From Gammaproteobacteria bacterium SG8_30 (lineage in GTDB: Bacteria; Pseudomonadota; Gammaproteobacteria; Steroidobacterales; Steroidobacteraceae): a DNA stretch of 64,000 nucleotides. The position numbers and the translations under genes were made by a program. This document shows, piece by piece, positions 47,311 through 57,290 of this stretch. The notes below the pieces were generated by a model, which had not been told where the DNA came from, did no database searches, and worked only from the letters and a program-made list of their open reading frames with translations. The stretch is from assembly GCA_001303245.1 (NCBI GenBank), contig LJNS01000004.1, forward strand, positions 1 through 64,000, read 5' to 3'. The number at the start of each line of letters is the position of its first letter. The stretch's first letter is position 1.

Positions 47311-48138
47311 GTGGGCAGCAAGCGAACCGTCTTCTTTGTGTCGGACCAGACCGGCGTCACTGCGGAAACGATGGGCCACAGCCTGCTGACGCAGTTCGAC
47401 GGGCTGGAGTTCAGGCCGATAACTTTGCCATTCATCTCCACCGTTGACAAGGCGGAGGAGGCGTTGCGGCGAATCGATGCCGTTAACCGCGAGGAGGGTG
47501 TCCGGCCGGTGGTGTTCTCGACGCTCGTGAACGACGAGGTGCGGGACGTCGTCAAGCGCGCCAACTGCCTCTACCTGGACTTCTTCGATGCGTTCCTGGG
47601 TCCGCTCGAGCAGGAACTGGAGCAGGCTTCCTCGCACGCGCTGGGACGGGCTCACGGCATGACGGACCTCGCGGCCTACACGGCGCGGATGAACGCCACG
47701 AACTTCGCGCTCGCCAACGACGACGGTGCCCAGACCCGCGAGTACGACCACGCTGACACCATCCTCGTCGGCGTGTCGCGCTCCGGCAAGACGCCGACCT
47801 GTCTCTACATGGCGCTGCAGTACGGCATCTTTGCCGCGAACTATCCGCTCACCGAGGAGGACCTCGAGTCGAGGCGGCTGCCGCCCGCGCTGGAGGAGCA
47901 CCGGCACAAGCTGTTCGGTCTGACCATCGGCGCCGAGCGGCTCCACCAGATCCGGCAGGAGCGGCGACCGGAAAGCCGCTATTCCTCGATGGCGCAGTGC
48001 AGCTTCGAGATCCGTGCCGCGGAACAGTTGTTCGAGCGTTACGGAATCCCGTACCTGGACACCACCGGGTGCTCGATCGAGGAGATCTCGAGCCGGGTGC
48101 AGGAGCGCAAGTCGCTCGCGCGTCGCACGCGTCCGTGA
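47311..48138 (+). CDS. ppsR: PEP synthase regulatory protein (bifunctional kinase/pyrophosphorylase, DUF299)
   Basis: [50 protein letters not shown]; divergent from ppsA. Confidence 0.96.
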   Translation: MGSKRTVFFVSDQTGVTAETMGHSLLTQFDGLEFRPITLPFISTVDKAEEALRRIDAVNREEGVRPVVFSTLVNDEVRDVVKRANCLYLDFFDAFLGPLEQELEQASSHALGRAHGMTDLAAYTARMNATNFALANDDGAQTREYDHADTILVGVSRSGKTPTCLYMALQYGIFAANYPLTEEDLESRRLPPALEEHRHKLFGLTIGAERLHQIRQERRPESRYSSMAQCSFEIRAAEQLFERYGIPYLDTTGCSIEEISSRVQERKSLARRTRP

Positions 48139-48190
48139 GAAATCCGTGAAACGCGGCACATTCCCGTGCGACAGCGCGGCAGAACCCCTG

Positions 48191-48199
48191 TGATATAGT
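48191..48199 (+). promoter_or_regulatory. Extended -10 promoter directly abutting the downstream ATG
   Basis: TGA-TATAGT (48191-48199), then CAAATC, then ATG at 48206. Confidence 0.5.
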
Positions 48200-48205
48200 C
48201 AAATC

Positions 48206-48682
48206 ATGCTCACGGAGGGCCGCACTTCGGATCATCTTTGCGCCGTTTCATGGCGCTCGCGGCCGCGCTCGTTCGTCAGCCTGATGACGCTCTACGAAAG
48301 CAACTACATCCGGTTGAGCTGGCTCGTCCAGGACCCGCTGCGGCTGACGGATCGCGCGGTGTCGCGGGTCGAGCACGACTGCCCGCTGGAATTGTCGGTG
48401 CGCGAGCGCGCACCGTACACGACCACGCTCTGGCTGAGCTACCTGTTCGAGGAGTCCGGCCACACCGTCCGCGACCCCGGGCTCGAGGTGCGGATCTACC
48501 ACGATGCGCGCCTCGCCGAGGCCATCGCGGTGAACGTGGGTGAGGCCGACACCGGTTTGAGCCGCGTCAGTGCCAGGCTGCGACGCTCGGCCGACGGGCG
48601 CTGGTCCGGCAACGTGCTGCTCAACAAGTGGCTCGAGTACTGCGTCGAGCGCGGCCATCGTTTCGCGGCCGTTCCCGCCTGA
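48206..48682 (+). CDS. DUF1249 (YqiB-like) protein
   Basis: SRPRSFVSLMTLYESNYIRLSWLV...LWLSYLFEESG...VRIYHDARLAEAI; start 48206 or 48284. Confidence 0.8.
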   Translation: MLTEGRTSDHLCAVSWRSRPRSFVSLMTLYESNYIRLSWLVQDPLRLTDRAVSRVEHDCPLELSVRERAPYTTTLWLSYLFEESGHTVRDPGLEVRIYHDARLAEAIAVNVGEADTGLSRVSARLRRSADGRWSGNVLLNKWLEYCVERGHRFAAVPA

Positions 48683-48711
48683 GACGAGCCGACCGCCGTA
48701 CGGCAGGGCTC

Positions 48712-49737
48712 ATGAACATCTCCGAGAAGCTGCCGGGCCTCAAATTTCCGGTTCTTGCGCGGGACGAGGTCGCGGAGGACGAGCGGCTGCTCAAGCTGTT
48801 CTGGAACCGGGCCGAGCTCAAGAAGGGACTGCAGGCGCTCGACGGGCAGCTCCACACGCTGCGCAATCGCCTTAAGCAGCAGGAAAGCGCCAACTCCCGC
48901 CTGCAGGATCAGATGGAGCGGCTCGAGGTCCTGCTCGGGAACCCCGAACGCGGGCCGGAGGCGCTGGTCCACTTTGCGCTGCGCAACCTGTGGCGGGAGT
49001 GCCGGACGCAGCTCGAGCAGTTCGCCGAGGAGTTGAGGCGCCAGCGGCAGGAGCACGAGCGAAAGCGGCAGCTCGCGGAGTTCAAGCAGGACCGGCAGGA
49101 ACGGCTCAAGCTCGCCGAGCACCGGCTTGCCGAGGCCGGTTCCGGGCTCGCGGCGGAGCAGGCCCGGCTCGAGGACGGCAGGCGCCGGCTGGGCCGGTTG
49201 TCGGGTTTCTGGAACTATCTCCGGCGGCGCGGACAGGAAGCCGACGTGGCGGCGCAGCTCGCGAAGGTCGCGGAGGCAGAGCGCCAGTGTGCGGACCTGC
49301 GGGAGGCGCACCGCACCATCGACAAGGAGCCCTGGCCCGAGTTTCCCGGCCTGTCCGTGGAGGGCCGGCGCGCGGTCAACCTTGCCGTGATCGCGCTCGC
49401 GCAGCTGCTCTGCATGCGGCTCGCGGGCTCGCGCTTGGCGCGCGATGCGCGGCAGGCCACGCATCGGCGCGTGCAGGACGTCCGTTACGGTTCGCGCGAG
49501 CAGTGTCTCGCCAGGCTGGACGACATCGCCGCGGCAATGACCGCAGTCCGGTCTCGGGCCGGCCTCGCCGCGGAAATACGCGCCGGCGCCGATCGCCTGC
49601 GCGCGGCGGTCAGCTGGCGGACGCCGACCGACGTGATGCCCAGCCCCGCCTCGCTGCCGGCCACCGGCAGCGGCCTCGAGGTCGGCAACGTGCTCATCGA
49701 CGACTACTGGGACGTCTACAAGGTCCTGCTGCGCTGA
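48712..49737 (+). CDS. Coiled-coil protein of unknown function (341 aa)
   Basis: Complete ORF with long heptad-like charged helices (LKKGLQALDGQLHTLRNRLKQQESANSRLQDQMERLEVLLG); no recognised domain. Confidence 0.7.
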   Translation: MNISEKLPGLKFPVLARDEVAEDERLLKLFWNRAELKKGLQALDGQLHTLRNRLKQQESANSRLQDQMERLEVLLGNPERGPEALVHFALRNLWRECRTQLEQFAEELRRQRQEHERKRQLAEFKQDRQERLKLAEHRLAEAGSGLAAEQARLEDGRRRLGRLSGFWNYLRRRGQEADVAAQLAKVAEAERQCADLREAHRTIDKEPWPEFPGLSVEGRRAVNLAVIALAQLLCMRLAGSRLARDARQATHRRVQDVRYGSREQCLARLDDIAAAMTAVRSRAGLAAEIRAGADRLRAAVSWRTPTDVMPSPASLPATGSGLEVGNVLIDDYWDVYKVLLR

Positions 49738-49746
49738 AGTCCGGCC

Positions 49747-52700
49747 TCACGCGGCCGGGTGCACCGCCGCGGGCGCGCTAGCGGTGGCCAGCCGCTGCCG
49801 CCACTGGTCCAGGTCGTCAAGCCACGCATAGAGCGCCGGCACGAAGAACAGGGACGTGACAGCACCGAAGGCGAGCCCGGACATCAGGGCGCGGGCCATC
49901 GGAAAGTAGGCCGGACCGTCTCCGCCGATCTGCGTGTCGCCCAGCGCGAGGGGCAGCATGGCGAGCAGCGTGGTCAGCGTGGTCATCATGATGGGCCGCA
50001 GCCGGTCGCGGCCGGCCCGCAATATGGCCTCGCGGCGCGGCAAGCCCTGTCGACGCAGATCGAGCGTGTGGGCGACGAGGACGATACCGATGTTCACGAC
50101 CACGCCGACCAGGATCATGATGCCCAGCATCGCCATGAAGGTCAGCGGCGTGCCGGTGAGGGTCAGTCCCCAGAATACGCCCACCACGGCGAACAGGATC
50201 GAGCTGACGATCGACAGCGGGTGCAGCGTCGACTCGAACAGCGAGGCCATTACCAGGAAGATCAGCACGATCGCCAGTGCGAGGTTGATGAGCATGTCCT
50301 GCATGGTCTCGTCGTTCTGCTCGACGCCGCGGCCGAACTTCCACGAGTAGCCCGCCGGCAGCGGAAAGTCCTTCATCGCCGACTCGACCAGCTTCTTCAC
50401 CTCCTGCAGCGAGGAGCCGCGGGAGACGATTCCCTCGACGATGACGGTCGTGAGCCGGTCGACCCGCTCGATGGTGCGCTCCGCCTTCTCGATGCGGAAA
50501 CTCGCCACGGAGCCCAGTGTCGTGCGCTCGCCATTGGGCAGGAACAGGGGCGTCCTCGCCAGGTCCTCGATCGTCTGGCGGGCGTCGGGACGGAAGGCGA
50601 GCCGCATCTCGACCTCGCGGTCCTGCGCCCGGAATTCCTTCAGCCTGTCGCCGCGCATGGCGGCGGCGATCGTTTCGGCGACGACACTGGTTGGAAGACC
50701 CAGTTGCGCGGCGCGCGCACGATCGACCCGGACCTGCAGTTCCTGCTCTCCGGCCCTGGCGGTCGAACGGACCGAGTCGAAGCCGTCCAGTGCCGACAGC
50801 AGGCGGACGACATCGCGGGAGAGGTCGATGAGGCGCAGCGTCGAGTCGCCGGAGATCTGCAGGCTGAAGCCCTCGCTGCCGCCCTGGTTCTCCTCGAAGC
50901 GGAAACTCGGCTTGCCGATGATGATCTCCGGCATCTCCTTCTCGATCTCGACCATCAGCTCGCGGGGTTGCATGGGCAGCTCGTCCCGGGGCCGGAGCCG
51001 AATGACGGAAGCTGCGTCGTCGGGAGTGTAGTAGCTGTAGACGAGGTCGATCCCGAAGCGGTCCTTGTTGGCTGCCAGGAAGGCCTCGACGCGGTTGACC
51101 GCTTCCTCGACGCGCGCCAGCGGGTAGTTGCCCTCGATGTGATAGGGAAGCTGCAGCCGGTCCGACGCGTCCTGGGGGAACATGTCGACCTTGAGGAGCT
51201 TCGTGGCGAACAGCGGGGCCGGCGACAGCAAAGTCAGCAGGATGAGCAAGACGGTCTTGCCGGGATGATCGAGCACCCAGGCGAGGGCACGCTCGTAGCG
51301 GTCCTGCAGGCGCGCGAACGCCGAGCCGGCGCGGACGGGCGGCGGCGCCGGGAAGCGCGCCGTGAGCGTGGGGATGATGGTCTGCGCGACGAGCAGCGAG
51401 GCGATCATCGCGATCACGATCGGCACCGCGACGTGCACCATGAACAGCGACATCTGGTTCTTCTGCCCGAACACGATGGGCAGGAAGACGATGATCGTCG
51501 ACAGCGTGCCCGCGAGCACGGCCATCCCGACCTCGCGCACGCCGGACAGCGTCGTGCCGACCGCATCGCCCGGATCGAGCTGGCGGTGACGGAAGATGCT
51601 TTCGGTGGTGACCACGGCGTTGTCCACCAGCAGGCCGACGGCCAGCATCATCCCCATCATCGTCAGGATGTTCAGCGAGAATCCGAGGAAGAACATCGCT
51701 GCCAGTGTGATCACGAGCGAGAAGGGCACCGCCAGGCTCACGATGAGGGTGGTCGGCCAGTCGCGCAGGAAGAAGAACAGCACCACCAGCGCGAGCGCCG
51801 CGCCGGCGAGGCCGGCATTGCGCAGCTCGCCGAGTGAGGAACGGATGTTGTCCGCCTGGTTGAGGAGCACGATCACGTCGATGCCCTGCAGAGCCGGCTC
51901 CGCCTTCGCCTTCTCGATCTCGGCCATCACGCGGTCGGCGACCTCGACGATGTTGTGGCCGGTGGACTTGTAGACGTCCAGGCCGACGCCCGGGCGGCCG
52001 TTCAGGTGGCGGCCGACCGTCAGGGTCGGGGTCACCATGCGGATGTCCGCGATGTCGGCGAGGCGCACGCTGCCCTTGACCAGGAAGTTGCGGACGTCGT
52101 CGATGCTGCGAAACTCGCCGACCGGCCTGACGAGGAGTCGCTGGTCGTCCTGGGTGACCTCTCCGGCGCTGACGGAAAAATTGGCACGCTCGAGGCGCTG
52201 GCGCAGCTGCCGGACATCGACCCCGTGGGCGGCGACGCGGACGGGGTCGACGAGGATCCGCAATTCCATCGGCTCCACGCCTTCGATCTCCACGCGCGCA
52301 ACGCCGTCGAGGCGTTCCAGCGGACGCTTCAGGTAGCGCTCGAGCGTGTCGTACTGGCGCGAGAGATCCTCCTGGCCGGAGAGACGAACCGCTACGACCC
52401 GGTCGTCGCTTGCGGCGAACACGTTGGTCTGTATCCGGTTGGCCGACGGCGGAAACTGGTGACGGATCGACTCGAGCTTGGTCCGGACCTCGAAGGCGAC
52501 GGCAGCGGGGTCCCGGTCCCAGTCGAAGAACACGATGAGCTCCGCCCCGGTCTCGCTCGAGGTCGAGCGCAGCTCCTTGATGCCGGACAGCGTCGAGATG
52601 GCTTCCTCCGCCGGCCGGGTGATCAGTTCCTCCACTTCGGCCGGCGTCGAGCCGTCGTAGGGAATGCGCACCTGCAGTCCCGGGAAGCGGATGTCCGGGA

Positions 52701-52809
52701 ACAGCTCGAGCGGCAGCATCCAGGTCGAGATGATGCCGATCAGCGAGACGGCCACGAAGCTCATGAGGGTCGTCACCGGCCGGCGCAGGGCGAAGCGGGT
52801 GTGGATCAT
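49747..52809 (-). CDS. RND-family efflux transporter permease (second of pair)
   Basis: 12-TM RND pattern: MLAVGLLVDNAVVTTESIFRHR, LMFVA/AMLGIMILVGVVVNIGIVLV, two large periplasmic loops. Confidence 0.95.
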   Translation of the reverse strand: MIHTRFALRRPVTTLMSFVAVSLIGIISTWMLPLELFPDIRFPGLQVRIPYDGSTPAEVEELITRPAEEAISTLSGIKELRSTSSETGAELIVFFDWDRDPAAVAFEVRTKLESIRHQFPPSANRIQTNVFAASDDRVVAVRLSGQEDLSRQYDTLERYLKRPLERLDGVARVEIEGVEPMELRILVDPVRVAAHGVDVRQLRQRLERANFSVSAGEVTQDDQRLLVRPVGEFRSIDDVRNFLVKGSVRLADIADIRMVTPTLTVGRHLNGRPGVGLDVYKSTGHNIVEVADRVMAEIEKAKAEPALQGIDVIVLLNQADNIRSSLGELRNAGLAGAALALVVLFFFLRDWPTTLIVSLAVPFSLVITLAAMFFLGFSLNILTMMGMMLAVGLLVDNAVVTTESIFRHRQLDPGDAVGTTLSGVREVGMAVLAGTLSTIIVFLPIVFGQKNQMSLFMVHVAVPIVIAMIASLLVAQTIIPTLTARFPAPPPVRAGSAFARLQDRYERALAWVLDHPGKTVLLILLTLLSPAPLFATKLLKVDMFPQDASDRLQLPYHIEGNYPLARVEEAVNRVEAFLAANKDRFGIDLVYSYYTPDDAASVIRLRPRDELPMQPRELMVEIEKEMPEIIIGKPSFRFEENQGGSEGFSLQISGDSTLRLIDLSRDVVRLLSALDGFDSVRSTARAGEQELQVRVDRARAAQLGLPTSVVAETIAAAMRGDRLKEFRAQDREVEMRLAFRPDARQTIEDLARTPLFLPNGERTTLGSVASFRIEKAERTIERVDRLTTVIVEGIVSRGSSLQEVKKLVESAMKDFPLPAGYSWKFGRGVEQNDETMQDMLINLALAIVLIFLVMASLFESTLHPLSIVSSILFAVVGVFWGLTLTGTPLTFMAMLGIMILVGVVVNIGIVLVAHTLDLRRQGLPRREAILRAGRDRLRPIMMTTLTTLLAMLPLALGDTQIGGDGPAYFPMARALMSGLAFGAVTSLFFVPALYAWLDDLDQWRQRLATASAPAAVHPAA

Positions 52810-52812
52810 CGC

Positions 52813-55800
52813 TCAGTCCCCGCGATCCGGGGCGGCAACGGGCGAGGGCAGTGGCGCCCCGCCCACGGCGCCTGCAGGTGCGAAGCGCTTCCGGTCGAGC
52901 AGGGAATAGACGACCGGGATCACCAGCAGCGTGAACAGGCTGGCGACGAGCACGCCGCCGATCACCGTGATCGCCATGGGCTGCCTGATTTCGGCGCCCT
53001 CGCCGAGGCCGAGCGCCATCGGCAGGAGACCGAGCACCGTCGTCAGCTTGGTGATCAGGATCGGGCGCAGCCGCGCCTGGCCCGCGTGGAGGATGGCCTC
53101 GTGCTTCTCCATGCCACGCTGCCTCGCCTGGTTCACCGCGTCGATCAGCACGATCGACTGGTTCACGACGATGCCTGCCAGCATGATCAGGCCGATGTAG
53201 GCCACGACGTTCACCGTCGTGCCGGTCGCGAACATCGCCCAAACCGCGCCGATCAGGGCGAGCGGGATCGTCAGCAGGATGACGAACGGGTGCAGCAGGG
53301 ACTCGAACTGCGAGGCCATCACCAGGTAGACGAGGAACACCGCCAGCAGCAGCGTGAACTGCAGCGAGTCGAAGGAGCGCTTCATCTCCTCGCTCTGGCC
53401 GCTGACGCTCATCGAGATGCCCGCCGGGGGATCGATGCCGGCGACGATCCCCTCCAGCTCGGCGACCGCCGAGCCGAGGTCGCCGCCTGCCAGGTTGGCG
53501 GAGACGATCGCGACCCGCTCCTGCCGGGCGCGACGGACCTCCGCGGGCCCGGTCGCGACGCGCACCTCGGCGACCGCCGACAGCGGTACGGGCCGTTCGC
53601 TGCCCGGGTTGACGATCAGGTTGCGCACCTCCTCCACGGACGAGGCACGGGTGTCGACGCTGCGCACCAGCACGTCGATGTTCTTCTCCCGGAGCTTGTA
53701 GCGCGTCGCGACGTCGCCCCGGACGCTGGACACCACGCGATCGGCCAGTTCCCGCACCTCGAGCCCGAGCTGCGAGGCGCGCTCCTGGTCGAAGACGACC
53801 TGGATCTCGGGATTGCCGGCCTCGACCGTCGACTTGATGTCGCTGAACCTCGGGCTCGCCTCCATGGCGAGCCGCAGCTGCTCGGCCGTCCCGCGCAGGC
53901 GGGCGAGATCGTAGCCCGCGATCTCCACCTCGAGCGGGGTCGCGAACGCGAACAGGGCGGGCCGGCTGAACTGGTACTGCACGCCGGGAAGCAGATCGAG
54001 CTTCCCGCGGAGGTCGGCGATGGCGCGCTCCTCGTCCTCCCGGTCCGACCCGGGGGCAAGCGTCACCGAGATGCGTCCGGTGTTCTCGCCGGCGTCCGTC
54101 GGATTCGCATCCAGGCGATTGCCCGTGCCCGTCACCGAGTACGACTGCGTCACGCCCGGCTCCTCGAGGGTGAATCGCTGCGCGGCCTCGACCGCGCGGT
54201 CGGTCTGCTCCAGCGGCGTGCCCGGAGCGAGCCGCAGGTCGAGGATGAACTCGCCCTGGGCGAGCTGCGGGATCAGTTCCGTGCCGAGGCGCGGCACGAT
54301 CGACGCGGTCACCAGCAGGGCGGCGATCGCCATGGCCACCACCCTTCCTCGATGCGCCAGCGACCAGGCGAGCGCCGGCTGATAGCGCCGCTCGACCGCG
54401 CCGAAGCCGGCCTGGGTGGCGCGCACGGCCGGCGCCAGCAGCCAGGAGGACGCCCGCGAAAGCGCCCTGCCGCCCTGGCGCAGGCGCCGGACCCACGTGG
54501 CAAGAGTCCGGGCCACCGGCCCGGGCGCCGGGCCCGCAGTCGGCGCGGCGGTCGGTCCGCCCGCGGCCAGCATGGGCACGAGGGTCACGGCGACGACGAG
54601 CGAGAACACCAATGCGAAGGTGACGGTCAGTGCCTGGTCCCTGAACAGCTGGCCGGCAACGCCCGTGATGAACACCATCGGGAAGAACACGGCCACGGAC
54701 GTGAGCGTCGCCGCGGTGACGGCGGTCGCCACCTCGCGCGTCCCCTCGCGCGCCGCGTCGACGCGCGACAGCCCCTGTTCCCTGCGCCTGACGATGCTCT
54801 CGAGCACGACGACCGAGTTGTCGACGAGCATGCCGACCGCGAGCGCGATGCCGCCGAGCGACATGATGTTGAGCGACAGGTCGAACGCGTACATGAGCAC
54901 GAAGGTGCCGATGACGGACACCGGGATCGCCACTCCGGTGATCAGCGTCGCGCGCGCATCCCTGAGGAACAGGTACAGCACCAGGATGGCAAGGATGCCG
55001 CCGATGACGGCAGCCTGGCGGACCTCGCCGATCGCAGAGGAGATGAAGCGGGACTGGTCGTAGACGACCTCGAGCTCGCTGCCGGCGGGCAGGTTCTTGG
55101 AGAGCGCTTCGAGCCGCTCCCTGACGCCGGCCGCGAGTTGCACCGTATTGGCGTCGCCTTCCTTGTAGATCGCGAGCTCGACCGATTCGCGCCCGTTCAC
55201 GCGGGTGATGGCCTCCCGGTCCTTGTGGCCGTGATCGACGCGGGCGACGTCCCGCAGGTAGATCGGCTGTCCCTGGCGGACGGCGATGATCGAGTCCGCC
55301 ATTTCCTCGACGGTCGTGAACTCGTTGAGCGTACGCACCAGGAAGCGCTGCGTGCCCTGCTCGAGCCGACCGCCCGAGAGGTTGACGTTCTCCTCGCCGA
55401 GGCGCCGCGCGATGGTCTCGATCGAGAGCCCGAGCTGCGCCAGTCGTCCCTGGTCCACGAAGACGTGGATCTCGTCCTCGAACCCTCCGCTCACCTTGAC
55501 GGCTGCCGATCCGGCGACGGACTCGAGTTCGGGCTTGAGACGGTCGTCCGCAAAGCGGCGGAGCGCCTTCAGGCGGTCCTCGGCGGACTCCCGCAATGCC
55601 CGTTCGCTCGACGCGTACTCCTCGGTGTCGATGAACGCGAGCCGCATGACCGGCTCGCTCGACGGGTCGAAGCGCAACAGCAGCGGCCTGCTGGCCTCGA
55701 TCGGGAGCTCGAGCAGGTCGAGCTTCTCGCGGACATCGATGCCCGCAAGGTCCATGTCCGTTCCCCAGGTGAACTCGAGGATCACGTCCGACTGCCCGGC

Positions 55801-56055
55801 CCGCGACACGGAACGCACCTGGCGCACGTTGCGAATCACTCCCACGGCCTCCTCGACCGGCCGGGTGACGAGGTTCTCGAGCTCGAGCGGCGCCGCACCG
55901 GGCAGGTCCGTGCGGATCGTCAGGGTCGGATACGAGAGATCGGGCAGGAGGTTGAGCTTCAGCCGCGACAGCGACACCAGACCGAACAGCACGATGGCGA
56001 CGGTGAACATGAGCACCGTGATGCGCCTGCGCGTGGCGAAGTCGACGATCTGCAT
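52813..56055 (-). CDS. RND-family efflux transporter permease (first of pair)
   Basis: LGGIALAVGMLVDNSVVVLESIVRRREQG, VAYIGLIMLAGIVVNQSIVLIDAVNQARQRGMEKHEAILHAGQARLRPI. Confidence 0.95.
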   Translation of the reverse strand: MQIVDFATRRRITVLMFTVAIVLFGLVSLSRLKLNLLPDLSYPTLTIRTDLPGAAPLELENLVTRPVEEAVGVIRNVRQVRSVSRAGQSDVILEFTWGTDMDLAGIDVREKLDLLELPIEASRPLLLRFDPSSEPVMRLAFIDTEEYASSERALRESAEDRLKALRRFADDRLKPELESVAGSAAVKVSGGFEDEIHVFVDQGRLAQLGLSIETIARRLGEENVNLSGGRLEQGTQRFLVRTLNEFTTVEEMADSIIAVRQGQPIYLRDVARVDHGHKDREAITRVNGRESVELAIYKEGDANTVQLAAGVRERLEALSKNLPAGSELEVVYDQSRFISSAIGEVRQAAVIGGILAILVLYLFLRDARATLITGVAIPVSVIGTFVLMYAFDLSLNIMSLGGIALAVGMLVDNSVVVLESIVRRREQGLSRVDAAREGTREVATAVTAATLTSVAVFFPMVFITGVAGQLFRDQALTVTFALVFSLVVAVTLVPMLAAGGPTAAPTAGPAPGPVARTLATWVRRLRQGGRALSRASSWLLAPAVRATQAGFGAVERRYQPALAWSLAHRGRVVAMAIAALLVTASIVPRLGTELIPQLAQGEFILDLRLAPGTPLEQTDRAVEAAQRFTLEEPGVTQSYSVTGTGNRLDANPTDAGENTGRISVTLAPGSDREDEERAIADLRGKLDLLPGVQYQFSRPALFAFATPLEVEIAGYDLARLRGTAEQLRLAMEASPRFSDIKSTVEAGNPEIQVVFDQERASQLGLEVRELADRVVSSVRGDVATRYKLREKNIDVLVRSVDTRASSVEEVRNLIVNPGSERPVPLSAVAEVRVATGPAEVRRARQERVAIVSANLAGGDLGSAVAELEGIVAGIDPPAGISMSVSGQSEEMKRSFDSLQFTLLLAVFLVYLVMASQFESLLHPFVILLTIPLALIGAVWAMFATGTTVNVVAYIGLIMLAGIVVNQSIVLIDAVNQARQRGMEKHEAILHAGQARLRPILITKLTTVLGLLPMALGLGEGAEIRQPMAITVIGGVLVASLFTLLVIPVVYSLLDRKRFAPAGAVGGAPLPSPVAAPDRGD

Positions 56056-56119
56056 GGCGTGGAATCCCGTGGGTGCTGGGCGAGGGACCCGGGGCGGTCA
56101 GGCGGCCGCCCCGGTGGCT

Positions 56120-57274
56120 TCAGCCGGCGGCGGCCGGCGCCGGCTCGTTGACGACGCGAACCACCGCGCCTTCCTTGAGCGCGCCCTGGCCGATCACGAC
56201 GACCTGGTCGCCGGGCTCGACGCCGGACAGGACCTCGACGTAGCCGCCGCTGGACAGGCCGAGCTCGACCAGGCGCTCCCGCGCCGTGCCGTCAGTCGCC
56301 ACGAAGACCCGCGGGGGACCGTCCCCGTCGAGCAGCGCGCTGCGCGGGATCTGCAGGGCATCGGGCTTGCGCTCGTAGACGATGTCGACCCGGGCGAACA
56401 TGCCCGGGCGAAGCAGTCCATCGGGATCCTCGAGCTCGAGCTTGACGGGGAAAGTGGCCGTTTCGTCGTCCACGCCCGGCGTGATCAGCGAAATTCGCCC
56501 GTCGAAGGAGCGTCCGGGCACCGCGTCAACCCGGACCCGGGCAGGCTGGCCGACGGCCAGGCGGCTCATCTGGGTCTCCGGAACCTGCACGTTTACGACG
56601 AGGGAGTCGAAGTCGGCCACGGCGAACAGCGCGCTGTCGGCGGACTCGATGACGCCGCCCACGGGCGTCACCGTGTTGCCGACCCGAACGATGCCGCGCC
56701 GGTCGATGACGATGCCCGGGATGGGGGAGCGGATCTCCGTGTACGAAAGCCGCAGCTGGGCCAGGTCATAAGTGGCGCGCGCCGCGTCGAGCTCGTACCT
56801 GAGGTTGTCGAACGCGGTGACGCTCACCAGGCCGCGCTTCTGCAGCTCGACGTTGCGCTCGTAGTCGCGCTCCAGCTTGCGCAGGTTGGCCTCCGCCTGG
56901 GCCAACTCGAGCCGCAGCAGGTCGCCGTCGAGGCGGGCGAGCACCTGCCCGGCCCTTACGCGATCCCCCTCGTCTGCCAGGACGGCGACGATTTCACCCT
57001 GCACCTTGGGCATGATGAGGGCCGCATGGTCGGCCACGACGGTCGAGGTGCCGCTGTAGACCGCGAGCATGTCAGCGCGGCGTGACAGGGCGACCTCGAC
57101 CGGCACGGGGGGTGGCGCCTTGACAGCCTCGTCGCTGGCGCTCTTGCCGTTGGCCTGGTCGCAGCCTGCCAGGATGGCCGCAGCCGCCAGCAGGGCCGCG
57201 CCGGCGGAGGCCCACGACGGGATCCGGTACCGGGATGAGGCTGAGGTGGAGTGGGTCACGATCATTCCTCCCAT
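56120..57274 (-). CDS. RND efflux periplasmic adaptor (membrane fusion) lipoprotein
   Basis: AAILAGCDQ lipobox; VVADHAALIMPKVQGEIVAVLADEGDRVRAGQVLARLDGDLLRLELAQAEANL; start 57274 or 57265. Confidence 0.93.
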   Translation of the reverse strand: MGGMIVTHSTSASSRYRIPSWASAGAALLAAAAILAGCDQANGKSASDEAVKAPPPVPVEVALSRRADMLAVYSGTSTVVADHAALIMPKVQGEIVAVLADEGDRVRAGQVLARLDGDLLRLELAQAEANLRKLERDYERNVELQKRGLVSVTAFDNLRYELDAARATYDLAQLRLSYTEIRSPIPGIVIDRRGIVRVGNTVTPVGGVIESADSALFAVADFDSLVVNVQVPETQMSRLAVGQPARVRVDAVPGRSFDGRISLITPGVDDETATFPVKLELEDPDGLLRPGMFARVDIVYERKPDALQIPRSALLDGDGPPRVFVATDGTARERLVELGLSSGGYVEVLSGVEPGDQVVVIGQGALKEGAVVRVVNEPAPAAAG

Positions 57275-57290
57275 TCGCGATGGAGGAATG
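57263..57290. repeat. Inverted repeat over the adaptor start region
   Basis: CATTCCTCC-N10-GGAGGAATG, perfect 9-bp arms. Confidence 0.7.

Noticed and set aside
49817-54496. 1559-aa minus-strand ORF in an alternate frame
   Set aside because: Alternate-frame reading of two clear RND permeases; low-complexity R/G/A/P composition typical of spurious GC-rich ORFs.
51955-56151. 1398-aa plus-strand ORF
   Set aside because: Antisense to the RND permeases; repetitive D/R/H/Q-rich composition, no domain.
56310-56335. GGGGGACCGTCCCC-like string inside the adaptor gene, possible extra copy of the 15320 palindrome
   Set aside because: Differs in the core (ACC versus ACT), lies within coding sequence, and is not tandem; likely chance in GC-rich DNA.
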